The position numbers and the translations under genes are program-made. The notes under the pieces were generated by a model. The model was not told the DNA's origin. It searched no databases and worked only from the letters and a program-made list of their open reading frames with translations. A DNA stretch of 47,010 nt, from the IMG/VR virus record IMGVR_UViG_3300022905_000018, positions 1 to 47,010 of that record. The stretch is one strand, 5' to 3'. This stretch comes from a virus. Every line of letters starts with the position of its first letter. Within the stretch, counting starts at the first letter, position 1. Shown piece by piece: positions 32,802 through 40,911 of this stretch.

Positions 32802-33020
32802 TTAAATTTCTAATTTTTTTTCATTATTTTTTTCAGTTGTTTTTTCTTTTAATTTTTCTAATGCTTTATCATAACCTGGCATTTGCTTTATAGTTTCAAG
32901 TGTACCAAAAGATAGGGTTCTTAAATTTGTACTTTCTTGAATTAGCTGTTGTATTATATTTGTCATTGCAGCCATTCTTTTTTCTAAAGCGTCAATTCTA
33001 CTTTGTTTTTGTGTTTTCAT
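32802..33020 (-). CDS. Small coiled-coil protein
   Basis: The 72-residue, Lys/Glu/Gln-rich protein has heptad-like hydrophobic spacing (IDALEKRMAAMTNIIQQLIQ) and a basic/acidic C-terminus (EKTTEKNNEKKLEI). It probably oligomerises. No family recognised. It lies between two small envelope-related genes in the - strand operon. Confidence 0.5.
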   Translation of the reverse strand: MKTQKQSRIDALEKRMAAMTNIIQQLIQESTNLRTLSFGTLETIKQMPGYDKALEKLKEKTTEKNNEKKLEI

Positions 33021-33029
33021 TTTTTTTAT

Positions 33030-33383
33030 TTAAATATTATATAAGTAAATTAAATATCCTATTGTTACATTTAAATTAACTACTACTAAGTTCCATTGCT
33101 TAGCAACCCAAACTTGGGGTATAGCTAAAATACCGCCTATAACATAAGTAATGCCACCAATAGTATTTGGTAATAAATAAGGTGAAATCATTATAAAAGC
33201 TGCACCCATATATCCTAATCTATTTGATAATCTTTCAATGGCTGATAGCCTCCTATCTTGTACTAATGATCTCATAAAACGCTGTTTAAATCTATATTCA
33301 CATTTTAAACATGTTTTTTTGTTTTCTCTAAACTTAATTAAAGCTTTTTCTTTATTACATTTATTACATTTTCTCATTACCAT
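33030..33383 (-). CDS. Zinc-ribbon plus membrane protein
   Basis: The 117-residue protein's N-terminus has two Cys pairs, CNKCNKEK and CLKCEYRF (about residues 5-8 and 24-27), making a small zinc-ribbon-like finger. Two hydrophobic segments follow (about 56-80 and 85-113, YMGAAFIMISPYLLPNTIGG and a later VAKQWNLVVVNLNVTIGYL). A cytoplasmic finger tethered to the inner membrane is unusual for a phage. It overlaps the nrdB end by 7 bases. Function unknown. Confidence 0.5.
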   Translation of the reverse strand: MVMRKCNKCNKEKALIKFRENKKTCLKCEYRFKQRFMRSLVQDRRLSAIERLSNRLGYMGAAFIMISPYLLPNTIGGITYVIGGILAIPQVWVAKQWNLVVVNLNVTIGYLIYLYNI

Positions 33384-34345
33384 ATGTCATCAAAGTCTTC
33401 GCCTTCATTAGCTTTTGAATAATCAGTCGGCCTAACAGCAAAAAAATCAGTATGAGTATGCCCCCCGGTAAGATGATAGAACCAGTCAAGATTTGCTGCT
33501 GCTTTTTCGTCAAACGCAAAGTATTTCCCGAAGTCAGAGTAACCAAGTTCTTGTAATTTTTCATTGAGACGTTTTCTAATGAATTGTTTAAGATCGTAAG
33601 CTCTAAGGTTTTCAATGTCCCCAAGCTCGAACATTCTATCGATATATTTTTCTTCTGCTTTGAGCATTGATTCAGCCGCTTTAATAATATCATCTTTACA
33701 GTCATTTAATAAATTAGGGTCTTCTTCGCACATTTGTTTAAATAAAGTGCAACCCATTCTACTGTGTAATGATTCATCTCTTACAGACCATTTCATTTGC
33801 TGACCAATTCCTTTTAATAAATTTCTTAATTGAAAGGAATACAACACAGCAAAAGCAGAATAAAGACTAACTCCTTCAGCAAAAGCAGAAAAAACAGCCA
33901 AAGATTTTCCAATACCAATTTTTTCAGATCCCTCATAAGCAACGAGGTTTTCAAATCGTTCCATTGTCGCCTCATCTTGTAAGAAAGCTTCAAAATTATC
34001 AAGTCCTAATGTTTCGTTTAAATAGCTGTAAGCTACCGCATGTATGGTTTCTTGACTACCAAACATCATAGCCATTTGTTGTATTTCATGTTTAGGAAAC
34101 CAACTAACAACTTTTTGAGTCCAATAATCAGAAACCGCGCATTCTGTTTGTGCAAATCCTAAAAGAATATTACCTACTAAATTTTTTTCTTCAGGTGTTA
34201 ATTTTTCATTCCAGTCTTTAACATCACCAGACATAGATATTTCCGTATGAAGCCAGAAAGCTTGGGCTTGTTTAAGCCAACCTTCTGTGTAATATTCAGG
34301 GTATTCAAAAGGTTTGTATGTTACTCGCGGATCAAATAATCCCAT
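33377..34345 (-). CDS. nrdB: Class I ribonucleotide reductase, small (radical) subunit
   Basis: The 322-residue protein carries the diiron and radical sites of NrdB. Ligands can be placed by E. coli spacing: Glu68 (TECA), Glu99 and His102 (SQETIH), Glu157 (AEGVSLY), and Glu191 and His194 (RDESLH), with the radical Tyr106 (HAVAYSY). The distances (31 from Glu68 to Glu99, 34 and 37 after Glu157) equal those of the E. coli protein, in which the first ligand is Asp84. It partners NrdA at 30708-32453, from which it is separated by three small genes. Confidence 0.92.
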   Translation of the reverse strand: MGLFDPRVTYKPFEYPEYYTEGWLKQAQAFWLHTEISMSGDVKDWNEKLTPEEKNLVGNILLGFAQTECAVSDYWTQKVVSWFPKHEIQQMAMMFGSQETIHAVAYSYLNETLGLDNFEAFLQDEATMERFENLVAYEGSEKIGIGKSLAVFSAFAEGVSLYSAFAVLYSFQLRNLLKGIGQQMKWSVRDESLHSRMGCTLFKQMCEEDPNLLNDCKDDIIKAAESMLKAEEKYIDRMFELGDIENLRAYDLKQFIRKRLNEKLQELGYSDFGKYFAFDEKAAANLDWFYHLTGGHTHTDFFAVRPTDYSKANEGEDFDDIW

Positions 34346-34348
34346 AAT

Positions 34349-34573
34349 TTATTTTTTATTTGTTTTTCTTGTATCAAAAATATGAATTCTATAATTTACT
34401 CTAGCATAAGGCTGTAGATCTCTACATATAACAGATTGATTGTTATTTTCTATAGGCAAATTATAATTTACACCTGAATCAAGAAATAATTGTGATCCCC
34501 CTAAAAAATGCACTGGAGATACACAGGATGTTAAAGCTAAAGATAGCATTGCAATAATAAAATAGTTTTTCAT
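34349..34573 (-). CDS. Small lipoprotein
   Basis: The 74-residue protein has a lipoprotein signal: KNYFIIAMLSLALTSC with the lipobox L-T-S-C, so mature Cys at about residue 17. The remaining short chain contains QSVICRDLQPYARVNY and is about 57 residues long. It would be lipidated and placed in the host envelope. Phage-encoded lipoproteins often block superinfecting phages, but this one was not recognised. It begins 3 bases after the nrdB start on the other side of the same operon. Confidence 0.6.
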   Translation of the reverse strand: MKNYFIIAMLSLALTSCVSPVHFLGGSQLFLDSGVNYNLPIENNNQSVICRDLQPYARVNYRIHIFDTRKTNKK

Positions 34574-34593
34574 AATGTTTAATTTAATTAAAG

Positions 34594-34755
34594 TTAATTT
34601 TTAAAAATTTCTAAAGCTATATCTACAAAAGGTAAATATAATACGTGTAAAACAGAATCTTTTTCTACGTATGTTCTAATTCCTAACAATATTCCAGGGT
34701 AAAGTCCTAAGCTTAATTCCCAATTAGCGCCCTTGGGCTCGATATCTTTTAACAT
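34594..34755 (-). CDS. Short conserved-looking protein (53 aa)
   Basis: A short gene of 53 residues begins MLKDIEPKGANWELSLGLYP and ends with YLPFVDIALEIFKN. The pattern 'DIEPKG.NWELSLGLYPGIL.G.RTY' feels familiar as a conserved small phage protein of unknown function. The Tyr/Leu/Phe-rich core suggests a folded mini-domain. It overlaps the following small gene's end by 32 bases. Confidence 0.5.
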   Translation of the reverse strand: MLKDIEPKGANWELSLGLYPGILLGIRTYVEKDSVLHVLYLPFVDIALEIFKN

Positions 34756-34858
34756 AATTTTTGCTTGTTTTTAATTTAGAAGTTTTGCTTTTTGAGTGTA
34801 CCCCTGGTCTTTTTACTTTTGGTTTTGTTTTATAGTTGTTTGATATTACTTTTGCCAT
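34724..34858 (-). CDS. Small Lys-rich protein with RPGVHSKSKTSKLKTSKNY motif (44 aa)
   Basis: A 44-residue, very basic protein reads MAKVISNNYKTKPKVK, then RPGVHSKSKTSKLKTSKNY and ends YRAQGR. I recall the 'RPG.HxKxKTSKxKxSKNYxKxYRGQGR' pattern as a recurrent small protein in aquatic phages; the role is unknown but nucleic-acid binding is likely from charge. It overlaps both neighbours (32 and 29 bases), which is why an ordinary gene caller may miss it. Confidence 0.55.
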   Translation of the reverse strand: MAKVISNNYKTKPKVKRPGVHSKSKTSKLKTSKNYVKRYRAQGR

Positions 34859-35024
34859 AACATTTTATATTGTATTTATCATGTAATTCTTCTAATTCTT
34901 TATATAATAATTTTCCTCTAGTTTCTACGCTCCATTTAATAAACTTATCAATGTGCCTTTCTGCATATTTATTCCTAGCTATTTTTTTAGACTGCTCAGG
35001 ATTAATTCTATCGTTATATCGCAT
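34830..35024 (-). CDS. Small charged helical protein
   Basis: The 64-residue basic protein has a helical middle (SKKIARNKYAERHIDKFIKW) and acidic stretch (LYKELEELHDKYN). No domain is recognised. It overlaps the upstream endonuclease gene by 46 bases and the downstream Lys-rich gene by 29, part of a run of overlapping tiny genes. Start chosen at the first ATG; a later start is possible. Confidence 0.4.
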   Translation of the reverse strand: MRYNDRINPEQSKKIARNKYAERHIDKFIKWSVETRGKLLYKELEELHDKYNIKCYGKSNIKQL

Positions 35025-35443
35025 TCTTTTTGATTCTGTGGTTTATATAAAGTATATTCTGGGAATTGCTCTGTAACAAGCTTTTTAAATAGCTTCCAAC
35101 GCATGGGGAATGATTCATTTGCTCTACCCTTAGTTTCAATAATAAAATTATCTCCTATAAAATCTGGCGTATACTTAATAGGTAATATTCTTTTACTTCC
35201 CCTATTTTTATACTCACCTTTGCCATTAGATTGTCGTTCATACACCCCATTTTCAAAATGAAATCCATTTAATAATACAAACGTTTCTCCTTCATATTTA
35301 GCTTTAATATTTGCTTTTTTTAAAGCCATATACATATATCTTTCAAGTCCCGAAGCAAAATTAATTCCATCATATGAAACTTTTTTTGAAACAACTGGGC
35401 CACGTTTCTTTTTTTTATATGGCCGTCTTCTAATCATTTTCAT
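34979..35443 (-). CDS. PD-(D/E)XK endonuclease (DUF1064 / resolvase-like)
   Basis: The 154-residue protein carries a classic metal-dependent nuclease core: FASGLERYMYMALKKANI with Glu34 in the first helix, YTPDFIGDNFIIETKGRA with Asp94 and the Glu103-Thr-Lys105 motif, and a helix MRWKLFKKLVTE. The N-terminus is very basic (RRRPYKKKKRG). Proteins of this type in phages act on branched or recombining DNA, or nick DNA. It lies between the overlapping tiny genes and a MazG-like gene. Confidence 0.7.
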   Translation of the reverse strand: MKMIRRRPYKKKKRGPVVSKKVSYDGINFASGLERYMYMALKKANIKAKYEGETFVLLNGFHFENGVYERQSNGKGEYKNRGSKRILPIKYTPDFIGDNFIIETKGRANESFPMRWKLFKKLVTEQFPEYTLYKPQNQKECDITIELILSSLKK

Positions 35444-35678
35444 ATTTTTTTAATAAAGCTTCTTGTAACTCTATACTTGTTGCTTCTTTAAGCTTTTGAA
35501 GATATAGTGTAGCATCCATTAATTCTTCTTGTAAATGATTAATCCACGCAAATACATCTGAAGGATCATTGTCAAGTGTTATACCATATTTTTTAAAACC
35601 TACATCTGATCTAGTTATAAATTTGTCTACTACGCGTTCAACAACTGGATCCCTAAATTCAATTTCTTTTTTATTCAT
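35430..35678 (-). CDS. MazG-like / NTP-pyrophosphohydrolase-related small protein
   Basis: The protein has 82 residues from the ATG at 35678 (another ATG at 35696 would add six residues and lengthen the overlap). It has the helical pattern VGFKKYGITLDNDPSD followed by WINHLQEELMDATLYLQKL, in which the EE..D spacing resembles one helix of all-alpha MazG-type NTP pyrophosphohydrolases. Without a second conserved motif it may be an incomplete or divergent member. It overlaps the GIY-YIG/MazG fusion gene upstream by 8 bases. Confidence 0.45.
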   Translation of the reverse strand: MNKKEIEFRDPVVERVVDKFITRSDVGFKKYGITLDNDPSDVFAWINHLQEELMDATLYLQKLKEATSIELQEALLKKYEND

Positions 35679-36444
35679 CTTTAACAAATGTACCATTAAT
35701 CATTCTACCAGTTCTATTAGATATTTCATCATAAGCAGACTTAATGCAAGTTTCAATATCGGTACCGACAAGGTGGGCAAGATTAGTAAGAACAACAACA
35801 CTATCGCCAATAGCATCAATAATACCCGCTTTATCATTTTTAAGTAAGGACTGGGATAATTCTCCTGATTCTTCATATAATTTAATTAATTGTGTTTTTG
35901 GATCTCCATTTTTATACAAATCTCTTTCATCTGCCCATTCTCTAATATTATTAAAAATATCTAATTGTTCAACAAAACCAGGGTTATGCTCTGGGTTTAA
36001 AAAAGCTTCATAATAAGCTTTATTGTAAATATAACTTTTTTTATCGTTATACATAGATTTTTTTGAATTTATTGTAATCCATCTAATTGTTTCTGGAGTT
36101 AAAATAAATTTACCATGAGAGGTTTCCCATTCTTGATTCATGTTTTCCATTAACCACCCGTTTAATTTAATACGCGGAATAGGGAATGTAGTAGTCTGTT
36201 CAGTAACGTTTATTTTCATTTTATTTGATTTTTGAGAATATAAATTTTTATATTTTTGTCTGTCGACTTTATAACCATAAGACTTTTGAAGTTCTATCTC
36301 CTTGTCAGATATATAATTTATATCTTCACTAGAATCAAGAACTTCATATTCGTCTGGTCTATATCCCTGTATAACCGTTACACGCTTATTAAGATCACGC
36401 GTAACACCTATTTTTTTACCAGGGATGTGATAAATAAAATACAT
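35671..36444 (-). CDS. GIY-YIG-like domain fused to MazG-like pyrophosphohydrolase
   Basis: The 257-residue protein has an N-terminus (1-68), YFIYHIPGKKIGVTRDLNKR then ISDKEIELQKSYGY, which resembles a small GIY-YIG nuclease domain (the second tyrosine-type position is replaced by Lys-Ile-Gly; candidate Glu in KEIELQ). A linker and a helical domain follow. The C-terminus is MazG-like: KLYEESGELSQSL (Glu191, Glu192, Glu195) and DAIGDSVVVL (Asp210, Asp214), which would hydrolyse NTPs or (p)ppGpp. The combination in one chain is unusual. It is in the nucleotide-metabolism cluster next to thyA. Confidence 0.6.
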   Translation of the reverse strand: MYFIYHIPGKKIGVTRDLNKRVTVIQGYRPDEYEVLDSSEDINYISDKEIELQKSYGYKVDRQKYKNLYSQKSNKMKINVTEQTTTFPIPRIKLNGWLMENMNQEWETSHGKFILTPETIRWITINSKKSMYNDKKSYIYNKAYYEAFLNPEHNPGFVEQLDIFNNIREWADERDLYKNGDPKTQLIKLYEESGELSQSLLKNDKAGIIDAIGDSVVVLTNLAHLVGTDIETCIKSAYDEISNRTGRMINGTFVKDE

Positions 36445-36448
36445 AATT

Positions 36449-37273
36449 TTATGTTGATAAAGGAGCCGGAATTGGCTTATGTGGGTTATAATTAATTAAT
36501 TTAATATCTCTATGACTTGGTAAATAAATATATCCTCCTAAGTCTTGTCTTAATACAATACCTTTTTCTAACTCAACAGTAGGAAGTTCTTTAAAATCAC
36601 GAGACAATTGTTCTTTAGCTTGGTCAATATGGTTATTATATAAATGACAATCTCCTAGCGAAGCTGTAAGCCTACCTGGCTTATATCCTGCTCCCTTTGC
36701 TAGCATTAATAAAAGTAAACCATATATTGCAAAATCATAAGGTAAACCTAAAAAAACATCAGCAGATCTTTGGTTCCACATTAAATCTAGCTTTCCTTCG
36801 TTTATATATACTTGAAAACTATAATGACAAGGAGGAAGTGCCATATCAGCCAAATCAACGGGATTCCATAGGCTTGCCATAATACGCCTCGAGCTTGGTT
36901 CTTCATTAATTTGCTCGAGTAGTTTTTTAAGCTGGTCAACACCATTAAAGTCACGAAGCTGCTTACCATAAATAGGGCCAAGCGTTCCATCATTCCTACC
37001 CGACCTGTTATAGTCTGGATCCCAATAAGTAACACCGTTATCGTGCAAGTAAGCAAGGTCAGTACGTCCTTGTAATATCCATAATAGTTCCGTAATCGCA
37101 TGATTAAAATATATTTTTTTAGTTGTTAATAATGGAAACCCAAGTTCCATGTCATGTCTAAGCATTCTTCCAAAGACAGCTTTTGTCCCAGTACCTGTTC
37201 GGTCCTTTTTAGATACTCCACCGTAGAGTACTCCTGATAATAATCCTCTATATTCATCTTGTACGCTTATCAT
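36449..37273 (-). CDS. thyA: Thymidylate synthase (ThyA type)
   Basis: The 274-residue ThyA converts dUMP and methylene-tetrahydrofolate to dTMP. Expected signatures are present: RTGTGTKAVFGRMLRHD near the N-terminus, PLLTTKKIYF, EPSSRRIMASLWNP, catalytic Cys149 in LPPCHYSFQVY, QRSADVFLGLPYD and a DCHLYNNHIDQ segment. Length and motif order are normal. It overlaps the upstream 97-residue gene by 20 bases and lies 4 bases from the GIY-YIG/MazG gene. Confidence 0.95.
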   Translation of the reverse strand: MISVQDEYRGLLSGVLYGGVSKKDRTGTGTKAVFGRMLRHDMELGFPLLTTKKIYFNHAITELLWILQGRTDLAYLHDNGVTYWDPDYNRSGRNDGTLGPIYGKQLRDFNGVDQLKKLLEQINEEPSSRRIMASLWNPVDLADMALPPCHYSFQVYINEGKLDLMWNQRSADVFLGLPYDFAIYGLLLLMLAKGAGYKPGRLTASLGDCHLYNNHIDQAKEQLSRDFKELPTVELEKGIVLRQDLGGYIYLPSHRDIKLINYNPHKPIPAPLST

Positions 37274-37547
37274 AATAAAATTTTCTTACTTTATTTATTG
37301 CTGGCCATATTTCTTTGCTATTATAAGACAAAGGAGATTTATGACTTTTTTCTCCTTTTTTATATGGACCTAATCTTATTTCTATTTTCCATTCGTCTGG
37401 GTATAAACCCTGTGTTGTTGGTACGGGAGATATTCTAATATTATTTTTAATACAATAATTAAAATATTTTTGCTCTTCCAAAGATAGCGTTTCTGCATAT
37501 TTCATTAGCCCTTTATATGACTTTTTTTTTACTAATCCGCTTCCCAT
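37254..37547 (-). CDS. Hypothetical protein
   Basis: The 97-residue basic protein has segments AETLSLEEQKYFNYCIKNN and DEWKIEIRLGPYKKGEKSHK. No domain, membrane segment or metal motif is recognised. It sits between the primase-helicase (16-base overlap) and thyA, so is probably co-transcribed with replication genes. Role unknown. Confidence 0.55.
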   Translation of the reverse strand: MGSGLVKKKSYKGLMKYAETLSLEEQKYFNYCIKNNIRISPVPTTQGLYPDEWKIEIRLGPYKKGEKSHKSPLSYNSKEIWPAINKVRKFYYDKRTR

Positions 37548-39253
37548 GGCATCACCTCATCTTTAATAGTTTCAGGATATATAGGTACAAAACAGCCTGA
37601 TTTATATTCCCATTTAAAATGTGCTTCAGCACCATTTTCACCTAAGTTTTGAAATTTTACTTTGAGCACTTTGGCTTTAACAGTTTTATTATCATAGTCG
37701 CGGTGAACCAATAAACCGTGATAAGAAGCATCATACCACTCACCCCCGCCTTTGATATTGTACATATTTGGCTCTTCAATTTTACCATCTTTATCTTTAT
37801 ACATTTTTGTAGGGTGTGCAACTACAATTACTAGCACATCAAATTTTTTTGCAAATATTTCAATTTTAGTTAGATATTCCATTGTATATCTATTAACATC
37901 TTCAGTATTGCAATCTACATCTCTTACCTTATTAAATGGATCAATAACTAAGCATTTAATACCTTTTCTTTTTACAAGTTCTGCGCCCTTCTTTAAAACA
38001 GATTCTAAAGTATAACGCTCCATATCAATAAAAAAGAAATTGTCATTAACGTGCCTAGCTATTGATTTCCATTTCTCCCCGCCAATGTCGCTTTTGGTCG
38101 GCATATCTTGCCAAACTTTCCGCATTAGTTTATGGGCATGTAAAAATGTAGGGGCGTTTTCAGGAGAAGCAAAAGCGGTTTTCCATTGGTAGTTTTGATT
38201 ATAACCTACAACCATTTGATCCACGAAATCAGACTTACCGCTGCTTGGTATACCAGTAACAGTAATAAACTGGCCAGTATAAGTACTGAAAATATCGTCG
38301 AAATTACTGAGCCCAATTTGGTAGCCTCTTTTAAAACCGTTTTCAACAAAATCTGTAATCTCCCCTTCAATATCATTAAAGGTTGTAACATTTTCAAGTG
38401 GAACGGCCTTCGCTTGCTTAACAAGTTTTGCCAGCTTTTCTTTTCCATGTTTTAATAAATATTCATTTGCATCTTTGCAATCGTTAAAGTCTATAATAAA
38501 ACAAACCTCTGCCCCAAGACGTCTAATTAACTCTTGTTGCAAGGCTTGTCCTGCTTCATCTTTATCAACTGCTAAAATTATTTTTTCTTTATTTTCAAAA
38601 TAATCTATACAATTATCTAAGTAATCTAAATTATTATTATTTAATGTTGCGCCATTAGGTACAGAAACCACATTAGGTATGTTAGCTTCATAAAAAGCAA
38701 GAGCGTCCATTTCACCTTCCACAATAACACAATAGTCATAACCAATAATATTATTAATATTATAAAATATCTTTTCGGCTCCTTTATATAATTTAAAATT
38801 CTTTCGACCATCTCTATATTTTACATTTATTAATTCGTTACCAATATAGTAATTAAAATGTATTGCATTTTCAACTTTACCCGTCTGAGGCATATACTCG
38901 GGACCTTCTGTAACTTTCATTTCATCTAAAGTCCTTTTAGATATACCCCTTTTTTCAAACCATTCTTGTACCTTAGTTTGTACAGGTAAAGTTTTTATAG
39001 GTTCTGGCTTTACATATTCTTTATTTATTTCCCCTTTTCTTTTATATGTGTGCAATTGAAAAGTATTATTGCAATTATGGCAAGTGCCTAATCCTCTTTC
39101 CCAGTCATACGAAGCACATTTCAACTTTTGTTTTTGTGCTGTTCTATCAGACGAACACAGGGGACAAATCCCCTGCGCTTTTCCTTCTTCAAGACCATAT
39201 TGGTTAAAATCTTCTATTAAATAACCATTTATTTCTTGAGTATTTACTTGCAT
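37532..39253 (-). CDS. T7 gp4-like primase-helicase
   Basis: The 573-residue bifunctional replication protein has an N-terminal zinc-binding region with Cys30, Cys33, Cys58 and Cys61 (CPLC and CHNC) for primer-site recognition. The TOPRIM primase core is YDYCVIVEGEMDALAFYEA (Glu179) with DKDEAG (Asp230, Asp232). A RecA-like helicase follows, with Walker A GIPSSGKS (334-341) and a Walker B-like LVIDPFNKV, then a long C-terminus. It unwinds the fork and makes primers. The gene order SSB then primase-helicase is usual; no DNA polymerase is in the window. Confidence 0.9.
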   Translation of the reverse strand: MQVNTQEINGYLIEDFNQYGLEEGKAQGICPLCSSDRTAQKQKLKCASYDWERGLGTCHNCNNTFQLHTYKRKGEINKEYVKPEPIKTLPVQTKVQEWFEKRGISKRTLDEMKVTEGPEYMPQTGKVENAIHFNYYIGNELINVKYRDGRKNFKLYKGAEKIFYNINNIIGYDYCVIVEGEMDALAFYEANIPNVVSVPNGATLNNNNLDYLDNCIDYFENKEKIILAVDKDEAGQALQQELIRRLGAEVCFIIDFNDCKDANEYLLKHGKEKLAKLVKQAKAVPLENVTTFNDIEGEITDFVENGFKRGYQIGLSNFDDIFSTYTGQFITVTGIPSSGKSDFVDQMVVGYNQNYQWKTAFASPENAPTFLHAHKLMRKVWQDMPTKSDIGGEKWKSIARHVNDNFFFIDMERYTLESVLKKGAELVKRKGIKCLVIDPFNKVRDVDCNTEDVNRYTMEYLTKIEIFAKKFDVLVIVVAHPTKMYKDKDGKIEEPNMYNIKGGGEWYDASYHGLLVHRDYDNKTVKAKVLKVKFQNLGENGAEAHFKWEYKSGCFVPIYPETIKDEVMPWEAD

Positions 39254-39355
39254 TTATTCTTCTGGTGTTAATACTATTTGGTTGTTTTCATCATAATGGG
39301 CATAAACCCATTTGTCTTCTATAACATCGTATAGTTTACTAAAAGGGTAAATCAT
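39254..39355 (-). CDS. Very small acidic protein (33 aa)
   Basis: A 33-residue ORF starts 17 bases inside the end of the SSB-like gene and ends directly before the primase-helicase start: MIYPFSKLYDVIEDKWVYAH then YDENNQIVLTPEE. The exact fit between two genes, with the stop just before the next ATG, supports translation. No function recognised. Confidence 0.4.
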   Translation of the reverse strand: MIYPFSKLYDVIEDKWVYAHYDENNQIVLTPEE

Positions 39356-39659
39356 CTGCTACTTCTTTTATTGCAGAGGCTGGTTGAAACCCTGCAGGTT
39401 GTGCATTATCTCTAGGTGCTGGATCTACATTATTACCATTAGTCCACACAACTTTAACATTACCTAAATAAACTTTTGGAGCTTTGCTTTCTCTTTCTTC
39501 TTTAGATTGTGAAACTGTAACAGGTCCATTGTTTCCATAATTATCTAATTCATCATTAAGTGTAATAGTTATAGGTAAGTATTTACCTTTTTTACCATCA
39601 ATGATTTTGTCTTTTGGGATCTTTGTAAGATCAATACTTGTGTTTAAAATAGTTGCCAT
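39339..39659 (-). CDS. Single-stranded DNA-binding protein-like
   Basis: The 106-residue protein is a small OB-fold-like beta protein (GKYLPITITLNDELDNYG, then VYLGNVKVVWTNGN) followed by a flexible Pro/Gln/Ala-rich part and an acidic tip, DDLPF. That resembles the C-terminal DDIPF-type tail by which SSBs recruit partner replication proteins. It lies between the recombination nuclease and primase-helicase genes, where a phage SSB is expected. Start preceded by an A/T-rich leader (TTTTTTTTATATGG). Confidence 0.65.
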   Translation of the reverse strand: MATILNTSIDLTKIPKDKIIDGKKGKYLPITITLNDELDNYGNNGPVTVSQSKEERESKAPKVYLGNVKVVWTNGNNVDPAPRDNAQPAGFQPASAIKEVADDLPF

Positions 39660-39669
39660 ATAAAAAAAA

Positions 39670-40401
39670 TTAAAGTGTTTCGTTTAAAAAAAATTGTTTT
39701 GAGTCAAAATTAGGTGTTTTATACCACAAATCAAATATTTCTGAAGCTTTATTTACTTTTTCGCTACCTCTTTCTAAAAATTGTGGTGAGCAATCACAAA
39801 TTTTTATTCTGTGATTATTTTTATCCATTACTATAAATACCATATCAAATCCAAATAATTTTTGGTATATATAAGCTTGGCTATCGTAATTATAACGCTT
39901 TGCACTATACTTAAAATTATCTATGTCATTTGTTGTTTTCAAATCAATTACTAAATGCTCATCATAGTTTATTATATCAGCTTTAGCCTTCCAATCAAGA
40001 TCATTTATTTTACCTATTTCTGGTCTTTCATATATTATATTAGAACCTCTTATTAAAGATTCAATAAATTTATTACTTAATAACTTGTCTGTCATTAAAT
40101 TTATTTTATCAGCTTCTTCTTGTAATAAACATAATTCTCCTCCAGAAATTTCTTTATATTTTTTAGTATTTCTACTGCTGCTTTCTATTATTCTAAAGTT
40201 TTTAACTTTATTTGGTTCTAATATAATAGTGTGAAAATAGCCTCCTATAAGCATGGCTGAAGTTTTATTTGTTGGCTTATATAAATCTTCAGGATTATTT
40301 AATAATATACTTATATTAGAATTACTTAAATATTTTTGACCAAACTCGCCATAATAATGTTCGTCTTGTTCTAATTTATCTAATATTTCTTTTTTATTCA
40401 T
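39670..40401 (-). CDS. RecE / exonuclease VIII-like PD-(D/E)XK exonuclease
   Basis: The 243-residue protein carries the pattern of phage exonucleases that pair with annealases: GGYFHTIILEP with His57 in the N-terminal motif, AKADIINYDEHLVIDLKTT with Asp142, Asp153 and Lys155, and the Q-A-Y-I-Y helix (Gln176). It would degrade one strand of double-stranded DNA to supply 3' tails. It directly follows the ERF-type annealase gene (stop and start are adjacent), as in two-component phage recombination systems. Confidence 0.75.
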   Translation of the reverse strand: MNKKEILDKLEQDEHYYGEFGQKYLSNSNISILLNNPEDLYKPTNKTSAMLIGGYFHTIILEPNKVKNFRIIESSSRNTKKYKEISGGELCLLQEEADKINLMTDKLLSNKFIESLIRGSNIIYERPEIGKINDLDWKAKADIINYDEHLVIDLKTTNDIDNFKYSAKRYNYDSQAYIYQKLFGFDMVFIVMDKNNHRIKICDCSPQFLERGSEKVNKASEIFDLWYKTPNFDSKQFFLNETL

Positions 40402-40911
40402 TTATAATGTGCTAAGTTCTTTTTCTATTTCAGGTGTTACTTTATATTTTTGTTTTATTTTTTCAATAGATCCACCTTCCTGAATATATTTTTTAGCTTG
40501 AGGAACCCAATCGTTGCCATGGCTATTAGTTGCATCTGAATCTTGAGTATCATCAATTAAAAATAAATTTCCTAATGCATATTTTTTACCATAGCTTGAT
40601 GCTGATCCAAATTTTTGTGGCATTTGCATACCTTTTTGATCTAAATCTACACCTACAATTGCTACGGCTTCTAATTTCATGCCTTCTTGGTCAATAATTT
40701 TTGCTGTGGTTTTAATAATAGGAAAATCAAAAGAAGTGTCTAATTCTTCTGTTATTATTACAGTTACTCCTAGTTCTAATAAATAGGGTTTTGTTGCTTC
40801 AAGAATGTCTTCGGCACTTCTGAAGTAATACTTGCCGAATGAATTAAATCTACTTTTTTTAGATTTAAATTTGGTTTGAATGGTTGCTAATTTATCATTA
40901 ATTGTTTTCAT
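40402..40911 (-). CDS. ERF-family single-strand annealing recombinase
   Basis: The 169-residue protein has features of the ERF family: KYYFRSAEDILEATKPYLLE near residues 28-47, AVAIVGVDLDQKGMQMPQKF and then GSASSYGKKYALGNLFLIDD, which includes the characteristic 'G.A.SYGKRYAL..LF.I.D' signature. The C-terminal part is charged and helical. It would anneal complementary strands with the neighbouring exonuclease and SSB-like protein. A separate leader with an A/T-rich end precedes the start. Confidence 0.8.
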   Translation of the reverse strand: MKTINDKLATIQTKFKSKKSRFNSFGKYYFRSAEDILEATKPYLLELGVTVIITEELDTSFDFPIIKTTAKIIDQEGMKLEAVAIVGVDLDQKGMQMPQKFGSASSYGKKYALGNLFLIDDTQDSDATNSHGNDWVPQAKKYIQEGGSIEKIKQKYKVTPEIEKELSTL

